64,000 nt of DNA from Streptomyces sp. SUK 48 (GCF_009650765.1 NZ_CP045740.1:4254001-4318000); one strand, 5' to 3'; shown: positions 29,352 through 38,724, counted from the stretch's first letter. Notes: a model not told the origin generated them from the sequence alone. Numbers and translations: made by a program.

Positions 29352-30204
29352 GCAGCCGTTCGATCACGAGCGCCACGCCGTCCTCCGTGTTGGCGGCGGT
29401 GCGGCCGGAGGCGGCGGCCACGGCGTCGGGGTGCGCGTTGCCCATGGCGTACGACTGCCCGGCCCAGGTCAGCATGTCGATGTCGTTGGGCATGTCCCCG
29501 AAGGCGACGACCTCCTCGGGCGAGATACCGCGCTCGGCGCAGCACAGGGCGAGCGTGCTGGCCTTGGAGACCCCCGGGCCGCTGAGCTCCAGCAGGGCGC
29601 TGGGGCTGGAGCGGGTGACCGTGGCGCGCTCACCGACGGCCAGGCGGGCCAGGGTGAGGAAGGCGTCGGGGTCGAGGGTGGCGTGGTGGGCGAGGATCTT
29701 GAGCACGGGCTGCGCGGCGGTCGGGCCGTCCGGTGCGAGCAGCTCCTCGGCGGGCAGCCGGTGGCCCGGCACCTCCATGTGCAGCCGGGGATAGGCGGGC
29801 TCCTGGTGGAAGCCGTAGGTCTGCTCGACCGCGAACGCCGTGCCGGGCGCCGCCTCGCGCAGCAGCCGCACGGCGTCCAGGGCGTTGGCGCGGGCCAGCT
29901 CGCGCACCATGGTGAACCGGTGGGCGCCGGGGCCGCCGTGCAGGTCGACCACGGCGGCGCCGTTGCCGCAGATGGCCAGCCCGTGGCCGTGCACATGGTC
30001 GCTGACGACGTCCATCCAGCGGGCCGGGCGGCCGGTGACGAAGAAGACCTCGATGCCCGCCTGCTCGGCGGCGGCCAGGGCGGCGACGGTCCGCGGGGAG
30101 ACCGACTTGTCGTCGTGCAGCAGGGTGCCGTCGAGGTCGGTGGCGATCAGCCGCGGGCGGATCGCGGCGGCGGGGGTCCCGGGTTGCCTGGTCGCTGAGG
30201 TCAT
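29335..30204 (-). CDS. HAD-superfamily (Cof-type) phosphatase
   Basis: 289 residues from ATG 30204. HAD motif I is [13 protein letters not shown], motif II FFVTGRPARW, motif III region GVSKAST (Lys), motif [15 protein letters not shown]. The type IIB cap lies between. Probably hydrolyses a sugar- or nucleotide-phosphate; substrate unknown. In-frame upstream starts at 30222 and 30252 have no better ribosome site. A paralogue lies at 38802-39599. Confidence 0.88.
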   Translation of the reverse strand: MTSATRQPGTPAAAIRPRLIATDLDGTLLHDDKSVSPRTVAALAAAEQAGIEVFFVTGRPARWMDVVSDHVHGHGLAICGNGAAVVDLHGGPGAHRFTMVRELARANALDAVRLLREAAPGTAFAVEQTYGFHQEPAYPRLHMEVPGHRLPAEELLAPDGPTAAQPVLKILAHHATLDPDAFLTLARLAVGERATVTRSSPSALLELSGPGVSKASTLALCCAERGISPEEVVAFGDMPNDIDMLTWAGQSYAMGNAHPDAVAAASGRTAANTEDGVALVIERLLTQHG

Positions 30205-30320
30205 CCGGTCATTCTCGCGCATATGCCCGCACGGGCGTGCGGAAGTGTGCACAGATGAGACACAGATGACGCTCGGGCCGCCCCCGCCGCCCCATGAGGG
30301 GTCTCAGGTCACCTGCCCCG

Positions 30321-30342
30321 GGGACACGGACGAGCGTGTCCC
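30321..30342 (-). terminator. Hairpin downstream of the F420 oxidoreductase
   Basis: GGGACACG-6 nt-CGTGTCCC, 8-bp stem just after the stop of the LLM-class gene. Confidence 0.55.
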
Positions 30343-30350
30343 GGGACACG

Positions 30351-31253
30351 TCAGCGGAGCTGGGCGAGGCCCTCCATGGCGATCCGCTCGAAGACCTTCT
30401 CGTCCGCGGCGAAGTCGGAGTCCGGGATGGGCCAGTGCAGCACGATCTCGGTGAAGCCGAGGTCCCGGTGGCGGCCGGCGAAGTCCACGAACGCGTCCAG
30501 CGAGGTGAGCGGGCGGCCGCGGTCCGGGGTGAAGCCGGTGAGCAGGATCTTGTCCAGGCCGGCGACGTCCCGGCCGGCCTCCGCGCAGGCGTCGGACAGC
30601 CGCGCGAGCTGCCCGCGCAGCGCCTGCACCGACTCCTCCGGGGTGCCCGTCTCGTACAGCTTCGGATCGCCCGTGGTCACCCACGCCTGGCCGTGGCGCG
30701 CGGCGAGCCGCAGTCCGCGCGGGCCGGTCGCGGCCACGGCGAACGGCAGCCGGGGGCGCTGCACGCAGCCCGGGATGTTGCGCGCCTCGTCCGCCGAGTA
30801 GAAGCGGCCCTCGTACGTCACCGCGTCCTCGCTGAGCAGCCGGTCGAGCAGCGGCACGAACTCGGCGAACCGGTCGGCGCGCTCGCGCGGGGTCCAGGGG
30901 TCCTGGCCGAGCGCGGTGGCGTCGAAGCCGGTGCCGCCGGCGCCGATGCCCAGGGTGATCCGGCCGCCGGAGACGTCGTCCAGGGAGATCAGTTCCTTGG
31001 CGAGGGTGACCGGGTGGCGGAAGTTCGGGGAGGTGACCAGGGTGCCGAGGCGGAGCCGCTCGGTGGCGGCCGCGGCGGCGGTCAGGGTGGGGACGGCGCC
31101 GAACCAGGGGCCGTCACGGAAGCTGCGCCAGGACAGGTGGTCGTAGGTGTACGCCGTGTGGAAGCCCAGCTGCTCGGCGCGCGTCCAGGTGGCGCGGCCG
31201 CCTTCGTGCCAGCGGCGGTACGGCAGGATCACGGTGCTCAGACGCAGACTCAT
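30351..31253 (-). CDS. LLM-class F420-dependent oxidoreductase
   Basis: 300 residues with a luciferase-like TIM-barrel: [69 protein letters not shown], and [19 protein letters not shown]. The NFRHPV...GGR pattern suits the F420-using actinobacterial subgroup. Substrate unknown. It lies 42 bp downstream of the (frameshifted) kptA gene and may be read from the same promoter. Confidence 0.87.
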   Translation of the reverse strand: MSLRLSTVILPYRRWHEGGRATWTRAEQLGFHTAYTYDHLSWRSFRDGPWFGAVPTLTAAAAATERLRLGTLVTSPNFRHPVTLAKELISLDDVSGGRITLGIGAGGTGFDATALGQDPWTPRERADRFAEFVPLLDRLLSEDAVTYEGRFYSADEARNIPGCVQRPRLPFAVAATGPRGLRLAARHGQAWVTTGDPKLYETGTPEESVQALRGQLARLSDACAEAGRDVAGLDKILLTGFTPDRGRPLTSLDAFVDFAGRHRDLGFTEIVLHWPIPDSDFAADEKVFERIAMEGLAQLR

Positions 31254-31295
31254 GCGTTCGAGGGTAAGCGGTGGGTCGAGGCGGGGCGGGCCGGG

Positions 31296-31858
31296 TCAGC
31301 GGGGTCCCGGGAAGCGCAGATAGCGCGGGGGCACGGCGGCGGTCAGCCAGACGCCGTTGGCGCTGACCTGGAAGACATGGCCGTCGCGGTGCATGGTGCC
31401 GGCATCGACCACGAGGACGACCGGGCGGCCCCGGCGGGCACCGACCCGGGCGGCGGTGTCGCGGTCGGGGAGAGGTGCACGGCATGCCGGTCCATGGGTT
31501 CCAGACCGGTGGCCCGGATGGACTCCAGGGCGCGGGGGTGGGTGCCGTGGTAGAGGTACGGCGGCGGGGTGGCCGGGGGCAGGCCCAGGTCCACGGCGAT
31601 GGTATGGCCCTGGTTGGCGCGGATCCGGGCGCCGTCGATCGTGAAGCGCTGTTTGTCGTTGGTGGCGACGACCCGGTCGAGTTCCTCGCGGGTGAAGGGG
31701 AAGCCGTGCGCGGCCGCCGCGGTGATCAGGGTGTCGATGTCCACCCAGCCGGCCGCGTCGGGGGTGAGGCCGAGGCGGGCCGGCTGGTGGCGGAGATGCC
31801 GGGAGAGGTACTTCGAGACCTTGACCGTGCGTCTGTCGTCCCTGGGTTCTTCGTTCAT
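31296..31858 (-). pseudogene. kptA: RNA 2'-phosphotransferase KptA/Tpt1, frameshifted
   Basis: N-terminal part (from ATG 31858) is a good Tpt1: [55 protein letters not shown], ending with AVHLSPT. After HLSP the family pattern continues only in another frame: [20 protein letters not shown], then [20 protein letters not shown], ending LRFPGPR at 31296. Adding one base in the G4 run at 31467-31470 (plus strand) restores a protein of about 187 residues, the normal size. Either a recent inactivating deletion or a homopolymer sequencing error. The enzyme removes 2'-phosphates from RNA using NAD+. Confidence 0.85.
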
Positions 31859-31914
31859 GGATTCAGGGTGGGCGAGAGACGCGGATCACGCAGCTCGTTT
31901 TCCGTGGGGAGGTT

Positions 31915-31968
31915 TGATCCACAGCCAACCCCGGTTATCCACAGGATAATGAGCGAAGTTGTGGACAA
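31915..31968. promoter_or_regulatory. Small DnaA-box cluster
   Basis: Three 9-mers within 54 bp: TGATCCACA (31915, one mismatch), TTATCCACA (31935, perfect) and TGTGGACAA (31960, perfect, opposite strand, equal to TTGTCCACA). The latter two match the Streptomyces DnaA-box consensus. It lies in the gap between kptA and the hydrolase-SDR gene. Confidence 0.7.
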
Positions 31969-31984
31969 CTGGCCTTCCTGAAAG

Positions 31985-32016
31985 GGGGTGTTGAGAACCC
32001 TCGTCCCCAACACCCC
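31985..32016 (-). terminator. Hairpin downstream of the hydrolase-SDR gene
   Basis: GGGGTGTTG and CAACACCCC arms with a 14-nt loop, beginning 8 bp from the stop codon. Confidence 0.5.
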
Positions 32017-32024
32017 GACTCTGC

Positions 32025-33782
32025 TCACATCTTCGGTTCCACCCGTGCCAGCCGGCGCAGTGCCCCCGGCAGCACCCGGGACAGGAGGTGCGCGCCCCGC
32101 GCCTCCGGGGTCACCGGGACCACCGGGCGGTTGTGGACCACCGCGTCCAGGATCGCCGAAGCCACCTTCTCCGGCGGGTAGTTGCGCAGTCCGTACAGGC
32201 GGGCGGAGTTCTTCCGGAGGCGGCGCTCCTCGGCCTCGTCGGCCCCGGCGAAGCGTGCCGTGGAGGTGATGCCGGTGTTGACGATGCCGGGGCAGATCGC
32301 CGTGACACCGATCGCCTGGGACGCCAGCTCCGCGCGCAGGCACTCGGAGAGCATGAGGACCGCCGCCTTCGAGGTGCTGTAGGCGGGCAGCACCCGGGAG
32401 GGCTGGAACGCGGCGGCGGAGGCGATGTTGACGATGTGGCCGCCCTGGCCCCGCTCCGCCATCCGCGCCCCGAAGAGCCGGCAGCCGTGGATCACGCCCC
32501 AGAGATTGACGTCGAGGACCTTGCGCCAGTCCTCGGTGGTCGTGGCGAAGAAGGAGCCGGACAGGCCGATGCCCGCGTTGTTGACCAGCACGTCCAGCAC
32601 GCCGTACGCGCGGTGGACCCGCTCGGCCAGCTTCTCCATGGCCTGCTCGTCCGAGACGTCCGCCGTTTCGGCCCATGCCTCGGGCGCGCCGATCAGCCGG
32701 GCCAGTTCCGCCGTGCGGGCCGCCGCCTCCGCGTCCCGGTCGACGGCCACCAGCCGCGCGCCTGCCTCCGCGAACGCGAACGCCGTCGCCCGGCCGATCC
32801 CGCTGCCCGCGCCGGTGACCAGCACCAGCTGCCCGCCGAACCGCGCCGCGTGCGGCCCGGTCGCCTTCGGCTCGGGGCGGCCGCCCTCCACCGACACGAC
32901 GAACTCCTCGATCCAGGCGGTCAGCGGGTCCGGCCGGGTGCGCGGCGCCCAGTGCTTGGCCGGGAGCGTGCGCCGGGTCAGCTGGGGGACCCAGCGGTCC
33001 AGGTCGTCGTACAGCCGCTCGGAGAGGAACGCGTCGCCCTGGGGCGTGATCAGCTGCACCGGCGCGTGCGCGAACGCGTCCGGGCGGGGGTGGGTCAGCC
33101 GCGGCCGCACGTTGTCCCGGTACAGCCAGGCGCCGTGGGCCGCGTCCTCGGACAGGGAGGAGGTCGGGTAGTCGCCGGCGGGGACGCCCTCGCTCCGCTC
33201 CAGGAGCTTCGGCCAGTGCCTGCCGAGCGGGCCGCGCCAGGCCAGCTCCGGCAGCGCCGGGGTGTGCAGCATGCCCACGTACCAGGACTTGGCGCCCTGG
33301 CCGAGGAGCTGGGCCACCCGGCGGGGCGTCGGACGCTTCAGACGGTCGTTGATCCAGTGCCCGAAGTGGTCGAGGGACGGCCCGGAGATGCTGGTGAAGG
33401 AGGCGATCCGGCCCTCCGTGCGGCCGACCGTGACGAACTCCCAGGACTGCACCGAGCCCCAGTCGTGCCCGACGAGGTGCACCGGGCGGTCCGGGCTCAC
33501 CGCGTCCACCACGGCCAGGAAGTCGTCCGTGAGCTTGGCCAGCGTGAAGCCGCCGCGCAACGGCCGCGGCGCCGTGGAGCGGCCGTGGCCCCGGACGTCG
33601 TACAGGACCACATGGAAGCGCTCCGCGAGGCGCGGCGCCACCTCGGACCACACCTCCTTGCTGTCCGGATAGCCGTGCACCAGGACCACCGTCGGCTGCT
33701 CCGCGTCGCCCAGTTCGGCCACGCACAGGTCGATTCCGCCGGTCCGTACCGTGCGCTCGCGCGCACCCTTCAGGGTCGTCAC
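32025..33782 (-). CDS. Alpha/beta hydrolase fused to short-chain dehydrogenase (EphD-like)
   Basis: 585 residues from GTG 33782, which overlaps the stop of the upstream M24 gene (GTGA) and has GGAGGAG before it. Residues 1 to about 285: hydrolase with LVHGYPDSKEVW oxyanion region, GHDWGSVQSWE nucleophile elbow (Asp, as in epoxide/haloalkane hydrolases) and a late KHWAPRTRPD histidine. Residues about 310-585: SDR with VTGAGSGIGRAT, NNAGIG, Y-x3-K in AYSTSKAAVL and CPGIVNT. Same architecture as mycobacterial EphD. Membrane or lipid substrates are possible, but not evident. Confidence 0.9.
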   Translation of the reverse strand: MTTLKGARERTVRTGGIDLCVAELGDAEQPTVVLVHGYPDSKEVWSEVAPRLAERFHVVLYDVRGHGRSTAPRPLRGGFTLAKLTDDFLAVVDAVSPDRPVHLVGHDWGSVQSWEFVTVGRTEGRIASFTSISGPSLDHFGHWINDRLKRPTPRRVAQLLGQGAKSWYVGMLHTPALPELAWRGPLGRHWPKLLERSEGVPAGDYPTSSLSEDAAHGAWLYRDNVRPRLTHPRPDAFAHAPVQLITPQGDAFLSERLYDDLDRWVPQLTRRTLPAKHWAPRTRPDPLTAWIEEFVVSVEGGRPEPKATGPHAARFGGQLVLVTGAGSGIGRATAFAFAEAGARLVAVDRDAEAAARTAELARLIGAPEAWAETADVSDEQAMEKLAERVHRAYGVLDVLVNNAGIGLSGSFFATTTEDWRKVLDVNLWGVIHGCRLFGARMAERGQGGHIVNIASAAAFQPSRVLPAYSTSKAAVLMLSECLRAELASQAIGVTAICPGIVNTGITSTARFAGADEAEERRLRKNSARLYGLRNYPPEKVASAILDAVVHNRPVVPVTPEARGAHLLSRVLPGALRRLARVEPKM

Positions 33783-34621
33783 TTCTCCTCCGCCCAGCGC
33801 CGCACGTGCGGCAGCTCGTCGTCCAGCCAGAACGCGCTCTGCTCGGGGTCCTTCGAGTCCGTGACCACGAGGAGCTCCTCGAACTTCGCCCCCGTGCCCC
33901 GGAAGCCCAGATGCGGCTCGACCGCCCACAGGCCCGCCTTCGGCGGATGGTCCGAGAAGCGGTACGGCGACCACAGCGGCGACCAGCCCTCGCGGTGGCC
34001 GTGCAGCGCGTCCGAGGCGAGGCCCTTGAGGGACTGGGTGCCGAAGCCGAAGAGGTGGGGCGCGAAGCGGCGCTCCCGCACCCGGTCCACCTTGTGGGCG
34101 ATCACGCCGAAGGGGTAGGCACGATGCCGGTTGGCGTACCCCTGGCGGACCATGAGCCGCTCCACGTCCTCGTAGATCTCGCGCAGCGGGCGCCGCTCGC
34201 GCACCTCGCGCAGGAGCAGCTCCCGGTGCGCCTCCAGGTCCGCCATCAGCCGGTGCTGCACGGGGTTCGCCCCGAGGGACCCCGAATAGCCGATGTCGGC
34301 CGTGTATCCCTCGAACACCGGGGCCATGTCCAGGATGAACGGCATCCCGGGCGCCAGCTCCCGGTCGGTCGGGAAGAACTGGAGGGGGATGCGGAAGTTC
34401 ACGAACGCCGTACGGTCCCCGAACCAGGCGAAGGGCAGATGGAACCAGTCCCGCACCCCGCGCTCGCGCAGCCACTCCCGCTGCATCCGCGCGGCCTCAC
34501 GCTCGGTCACACCCGGCTCCAGGCGTGCCGCGACCGCCTCCGCGCACTCGTAGGCGAGGCGCTGCACCTTCTGGAATCCCCGCAGCTCCGTGGGGAGTTC
34601 ACTGCTCACTGCCGTCGTCAT
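33779..34621 (-). CDS. M24-family (creatinase/aminopeptidase-fold) protein
   Basis: 280 residues. Pita-bread fold signs: PGVTEREAARMQREWLRERGVRDWFHLPFAWFGDR, FILDMAPVFEGYTADIGYSG (two metal Asp), YEDVERLMVRQGY, and VEPHLGFRGTGAKFEELLVVT (Glu ligands). The usual HGxGHxxG segment is replaced by HLFGFGTQSLKG, so peptidase activity is uncertain; creatinase-like or non-peptidase roles are possible. First gene of a two-gene operon with the hydrolase-SDR fusion. Confidence 0.85.
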   Translation of the reverse strand: MTTAVSSELPTELRGFQKVQRLAYECAEAVAARLEPGVTEREAARMQREWLRERGVRDWFHLPFAWFGDRTAFVNFRIPLQFFPTDRELAPGMPFILDMAPVFEGYTADIGYSGSLGANPVQHRLMADLEAHRELLLREVRERRPLREIYEDVERLMVRQGYANRHRAYPFGVIAHKVDRVRERRFAPHLFGFGTQSLKGLASDALHGHREGWSPLWSPYRFSDHPPKAGLWAVEPHLGFRGTGAKFEELLVVTDSKDPEQSAFWLDDELPHVRRWAEEK

Positions 34622-34866
34622 GCCGCCTCGTCCCGTGGTCCGGCCGATTCCCGTCGGCTGCGGTACGCGTTCGTAACTTGACAGGGGAGAATCTGGCAGT
34701 TGTTAGAGGTCGCGTCAATAGGCGGGAGCGCGGGCCCGGGACAACTCCGGGTGCCCCCTAGGGAGGGGCGGCCCCTAGGGTCCTGTAATACCTGGGGCGG
34801 ACCCGAAGACGGCTCTGTGGTCTGACGACCGGCGTGGCCGGGATCACTACCGTTCGGTGGGTGACT

Positions 34867-35859
34867 GTGATCGCGACCGAAAGCCTGAGCAAGCGGTTCC
34901 CCCGGGTGACCGCGCTCGACCGGCTGTCCGTGGACATCGGGCCCGGGGTGACCGGACTCGTCGGAGCCAACGGCGCCGGCAAGTCCACCCTGATCAAAAT
35001 CCTGCTGGGGCTGTCCCCCGCCACCGAGGGCGGCGCCCGGGTGCTGGGCCTGGACATCGCCACCGAGGGCGCCGCCATCCGCGAACAGGTCGGCTACATG
35101 CCGGAGCACGACTGCCTGCCGCCGGACGTCTCGGCGACCGAGTTCGTCGTCCACATGGCGCGCATGTCGGGGCTGCCGCCCACGGCCGCGCGCGAGCGCA
35201 CCGCGGACACCCTGCGCCATGTCGGCCTCTACGAGGAGCGCTATCGCCCCATCGGCGGCTACTCGACCGGCATGAAGCAGCGCGTGAAGCTCGCGCAGGC
35301 CCTGGTGCACGATCCCAAGCTGGTCTTCCTGGACGAGCCGACCAACGGCCTCGACCCGGTCGGCCGCGACGAGATGCTCGGCCTGATCCGCCGCGTCCAC
35401 TCCGACTTCGGCATCTCGGTCCTCGTCACCTCGCACCTGCTGGGCGAGCTGGAGCGGACCTGCGACCACGTGGTCGTCATCGACGGCGGCAAGCTGCTGC
35501 GCTCCAGCTCCACCACCGACTTCACGCAGACCACGACCACCCTCGCGATCGAGGTCACCGACAGCGACACGCACCCCGACGGCACCGCCGCGGTCCGCGA
35601 CGCGCTGCGCGGGCGCGGGGTGGACATCCACCACGAGGGCGCGGGCCTGCCCGGCGCCGGCCACATCCTGCTGCTGACCGCCGCGGGCGAGGAGACGTAC
35701 GACCTGGTGCGCGACGTGGTCGCCGACCTCGGACTCGGCCTGGTCCGCATGGAGCAGCGCCGGCACCACATCTCCGAGGTTTTCACCACCGACACCGCCG
35801 AAGGCAGCGGCCACGGCGGCGACGAGCAGCGGAAGGAGGCCGTCGGCCATGGCGGTTGA
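34867..35859 (+). CDS. ABC transporter ATP-binding protein
   Basis: About 330 residues. Walker A GANGAGKST, signature YSTGMKQRVKLAQAL, Walker B LVFLDEPTNGLDP, switch His in VTSHLLGELE; a C-terminal domain of about 100 residues follows. GTG 34867 has GGTGGG 5 nt upstream; GTG 34861 is an alternative. First gene of an operon with permease, second ATPase and second permease. ABC-2-like exporter of unknown substrate. Its last 11 bp overlap the next gene. Confidence 0.92.
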   Translation: MIATESLSKRFPRVTALDRLSVDIGPGVTGLVGANGAGKSTLIKILLGLSPATEGGARVLGLDIATEGAAIREQVGYMPEHDCLPPDVSATEFVVHMARMSGLPPTAARERTADTLRHVGLYEERYRPIGGYSTGMKQRVKLAQALVHDPKLVFLDEPTNGLDPVGRDEMLGLIRRVHSDFGISVLVTSHLLGELERTCDHVVVIDGGKLLRSSSTTDFTQTTTTLAIEVTDSDTHPDGTAAVRDALRGRGVDIHHEGAGLPGAGHILLLTAAGEETYDLVRDVVADLGLGLVRMEQRRHHISEVFTTDTAEGSGHGGDEQRKEAVGHGG

Positions 35860-36757
35860 GCAGCCCCTGAGCTCGCCCCCGGGCGAGACGACCCGGATCC
35901 ACGACATCGGCTACCGCGGCTACGACGGCCCGCGCCTCGGCCGCGCCTACGCCCGCCGCTCCCTGTACTCGCAGTCCCTGCGCGGCGCCTACGGCCTCGG
36001 CCGCTCGGCGAAGTCCAAGGTGCTGCCCATGCTGCTGTTCGCGGTCATGTGCGTGCCCGCCGCCATCATGGTCGCCGTCGCCGTCGCCACCAAGGCGCAC
36101 GAACTGCCGGTCGCCTACACGCGGTACGCGATCATGCTCCAGGCCGTCATCAGCCTGTACGTCGCCTCCCAGGCACCCCAGGCCGTCTCCCGTGACCTGC
36201 GCTTCAAGACGGTCCCGCTGTACTTCTCCCGGCCGATCGAGACCGCCGACTACGTGCGCGCCAAGTTCGCCGCGCTGGCCTCGGCGATCTTCATCCTCAC
36301 CGCCGCTCCCCTGCTGGTGATGTACGTGGGGGCGCTGCTGGCCAAGCTGGGCTTCGCCCACCAGACGAAGGAATTCGCCGAGGGACTGGTCTCCGTGGCC
36401 CTGCTCTCCCTGCTCTTCGCCGGCATCGGGCTGGTCATCGCCGCCGTCACCCCGCGCCGCGGCTTCGGCATCGCCGCCGTGATCGCCGTACTGGTCATCA
36501 CCTACGGGGCGGTCTCCACCCTCCAGGCCATCGCGGAGGTCCAGGGGCACTCCGGCGCCATCCCGTGGATCGGCCTGTTCTCGCCGGTCACCCTGATCGA
36601 CGGCGTGCAGTCCGCCTTCCTGGGCGCCACGGCCCGAAACCCCGGCGGTCTCGCCCCCTCGACCGGAGAGGGCATCGTCTACGTCCTCGTCACCCTCGCA
36701 CTGATCGCCGGCAGCTACGGCCTCCTGGTGCGCCGCTACAAGAAGGTGGGACTGTGA
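35849..36757 (+). CDS. ABC transporter permease (ABC-2 type)
   Basis: 302 residues, about six TM helices, with an N-terminal cytoplasmic segment IHDIGYRGYDGPRLGRAYARR typical of these actinobacterial exporter permeases, and FKTVPLYFSRPIETADYVRAKF, the ABC-2 coupling region. Overlaps both neighbours: 11 bp with the upstream ATPase and GTGA with the downstream ATPase, showing translational coupling throughout. Confidence 0.9.
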   Translation: MAVEQPLSSPPGETTRIHDIGYRGYDGPRLGRAYARRSLYSQSLRGAYGLGRSAKSKVLPMLLFAVMCVPAAIMVAVAVATKAHELPVAYTRYAIMLQAVISLYVASQAPQAVSRDLRFKTVPLYFSRPIETADYVRAKFAALASAIFILTAAPLLVMYVGALLAKLGFAHQTKEFAEGLVSVALLSLLFAGIGLVIAAVTPRRGFGIAAVIAVLVITYGAVSTLQAIAEVQGHSGAIPWIGLFSPVTLIDGVQSAFLGATARNPGGLAPSTGEGIVYVLVTLALIAGSYGLLVRRYKKVGL

Positions 36758-37665
36758 CGACCCTCAGCATCGACCATGTCTCCCGCTGGTTCGGCAACGT
36801 GGTCGCCGTCAACGACATCACCATGACCATCGGACCCGGCGTGACCGGCCTGCTCGGCCCCAACGGCGCCGGCAAGTCCACCCTGATCAACATGATGGGC
36901 GGCTTCCTCGCCCCGTCCACCGGCACGGTCACCCTCGACGGGCAGCCGGTGTGGCGCAACGAGGACATCTACCGGCACATCGGCATCGTCCCCGAGCGGG
37001 AGGCGATGTACGACTTCCTCACCGGGCGCGAGTTCGTCGTGGCCAACGCGGAACTGCACGGCCTCGGCGCCAAGGCCGCCCAGCGGGCGCTGGCCACCGT
37101 CGAGATGGAGTACGCCCAGGACCGCAGGATCGCCACGTACTCCAAGGGCATGCGCCAGCGTGTGAAGATGGCCAGCGCCCTGGTCCACGAACCCTCGCTG
37201 CTCCTGCTCGACGAGCCGTTCAACGGCATGGACCCGCGCCAGCGCATGCAGCTGATGGACCTGCTGCGCAGGATGGGCGACGAGGGCCGCACCGTGCTGT
37301 TCTCCTCGCACATCCTGGAGGAGGTCGAACAGCTCGCCCGGCACATCGAGGTCGTCGTCGCCGGGCGGCACGCCGCCAGCGGCGACTACCGCAAGATCCG
37401 CCGCCTGATGACCGACCGTCCGCACCGCTACCTGGTGCGCTCCAGCGACGACCGGGCCCTCGCGGCGGCGCTGATCGCCGACCCGTCCACCGCGGGCATC
37501 GAGGTCGACCACGCGGAGGGCGCGCTGCGCGTCCAGGCCGTCGACTTCGGCCGCTTCACCACTCTGCTGCCGAAGGTCGCCAGGGACCACGGCATCCGGC
37601 TGCTCACGGTCTCGCCGTCGGACGAGTCCCTGGAGTCCGTCTTCTCGTACCTGGTCGCGGCGTAG
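36754..37665 (+). CDS. ABC transporter ATP-binding protein (second ATPase)
   Basis: 303 residues from GTG 36754, overlapping the permease stop. Walker A GPNGAGKST, YSKGMRQRVKMASAL, Walker B LLLLDEPFNGMDP, SSHILEEVEQLARHIEVV. The C-terminal extension ends SDESLESVFSYLVAA, typical of ABC-2 ATPases. Together with the first ATPase it suggests an asymmetric heterodimeric exporter, or two exporters made from one message. Confidence 0.93.
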   Translation: MTTLSIDHVSRWFGNVVAVNDITMTIGPGVTGLLGPNGAGKSTLINMMGGFLAPSTGTVTLDGQPVWRNEDIYRHIGIVPEREAMYDFLTGREFVVANAELHGLGAKAAQRALATVEMEYAQDRRIATYSKGMRQRVKMASALVHEPSLLLLDEPFNGMDPRQRMQLMDLLRRMGDEGRTVLFSSHILEEVEQLARHIEVVVAGRHAASGDYRKIRRLMTDRPHRYLVRSSDDRALAAALIADPSTAGIEVDHAEGALRVQAVDFGRFTTLLPKVARDHGIRLLTVSPSDESLESVFSYLVAA

Positions 37666-37675
37666 GAGGCCGAAG

Positions 37676-38395
37676 ATGTACGACCCCACAGTCGCCCGGC
37701 TCACCTACCGGGCCCTGCTCGGCCGTCGCCGGGCCCTCATCCTCGGCGCGCTGCCGCTGCTGCTCATCGTGATCGCCGTGGCCGTCCGCGCCCTCAGCGG
37801 GGCGGACGACCAGACGGCCGCCGACGTGCTCGGCGGATTCGCGATCGCCACCATGGTGCCGATCATCGGCGTCATCGCGGGCACGGGCGCGATCGGCCCG
37901 GAGATCGATGACGGCTCTGTCGTCTATCTGCTCGCCAAACCCCTGAAGCGGCCGACGATCATCTTCACCAAGCTGATCGTCGCCATCGCGGTGACCATGG
38001 TGTTCTCCGCGGTACCCACGATGATCGCGGGCCTGATCCTCAACGGCAACGGCCAGCAGATCGCCGTCGCCTACACGGTGGCCGCGCTGGTGGCCTCCAT
38101 CGCCTACTCCGCGCTGTTCCTGCTGCTCGGCACGGTCTCCCGGCACGCGGTCGTCTTCGGCCTGGTGTACGCGCTGGTCTGGGAGGCGCTGTTCGGCTCC
38201 CTGGTGCCGGGTGCCCGCACGCTGAGCGTGCAGCAGTGGGCGCTCGCGGTCGCGCACAAGGTGGCCGGGGGCGACCTGGTCACCTCCGACGTCGGGCTGA
38301 CGACGGCGGTGGTGCTGCTGGTCGCGGTGACCGTGCTGGCCACCTGGTACGCGGGGCAGAAGCTGCGCTCGCTGAAGCTGGCGGGGGAGGAGTAG
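37676..38395 (+). CDS. ABC transporter permease (second, ABC-2 type)
   Basis: 239 residues with six TM helices; GAIGPEIDDGSVVYLLAKPLKRPTIIFTKL is the ABC-2 signature region. It starts 10 bp after the second ATPase gene and is followed by a terminator hairpin, so it closes the four-gene operon. Confidence 0.9.
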   Translation: MYDPTVARLTYRALLGRRRALILGALPLLLIVIAVAVRALSGADDQTAADVLGGFAIATMVPIIGVIAGTGAIGPEIDDGSVVYLLAKPLKRPTIIFTKLIVAIAVTMVFSAVPTMIAGLILNGNGQQIAVAYTVAALVASIAYSALFLLLGTVSRHAVVFGLVYALVWEALFGSLVPGARTLSVQQWALAVAHKVAGGDLVTSDVGLTTAVVLLVAVTVLATWYAGQKLRSLKLAGEE

Positions 38396-38405
38396 GGAGC
38401 CATCG

Positions 38406-38429
38406 GGTCCCCGTCTTTTGACGGGGACC
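38406..38429 (+). terminator. Terminator of the ABC operon
   Basis: GGTCCCCGTC-TTTT-GACGGGGACC, a perfect 10-bp stem with a 4-nt loop, 10 bp past the last stop codon. Confidence 0.82.
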
Positions 38430-38484
38430 TCATCCCCGGCCGGGCACACTGGGCGAATCGTGACGTACGGCGAGGAGGCCGGGG

Positions 38485-38724
38485 ATGGCGGAGGAGAGAG
38501 CGGGGGGTGGCGGGGAGCCCGCGGGGGACGCCTTCGAGGGGCTGGTCCTGGACGAGGACTTCGTGCGGGGCGCCGAGGCGTCCGAGCCGTCCGCCCGCGC
38601 CCGGATGCCGGCCGCCCGCTGGCGCGCGGAAACCCCCGAGCCCCGGCCCTGGCGCTCCGACGAGCCGCCGGCGGGGTGGTTCTTCAGCAAGGTACGACGG
38701 CGGGGGTGGCGCCGGCGGCGGTGA
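38485..38724 (+). CDS. Small hypothetical protein, Arg-rich C-terminus
   Basis: 79 residues with a strong GAGGAGG ribosome site. Acidic middle (FEGLVLDEDFVRGAEASEPSA) followed by a basic end (FFSKVRRRGWRRRR). No TM helix or known family. The pattern of FVRGA plus a W-rich basic tail recurs, to my recollection, in small streptomycete proteins of unknown role. Confidence 0.6.
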   Translation: MAEERAGGGGEPAGDAFEGLVLDEDFVRGAEASEPSARARMPAARWRAETPEPRPWRSDEPPAGWFFSKVRRRGWRRRR

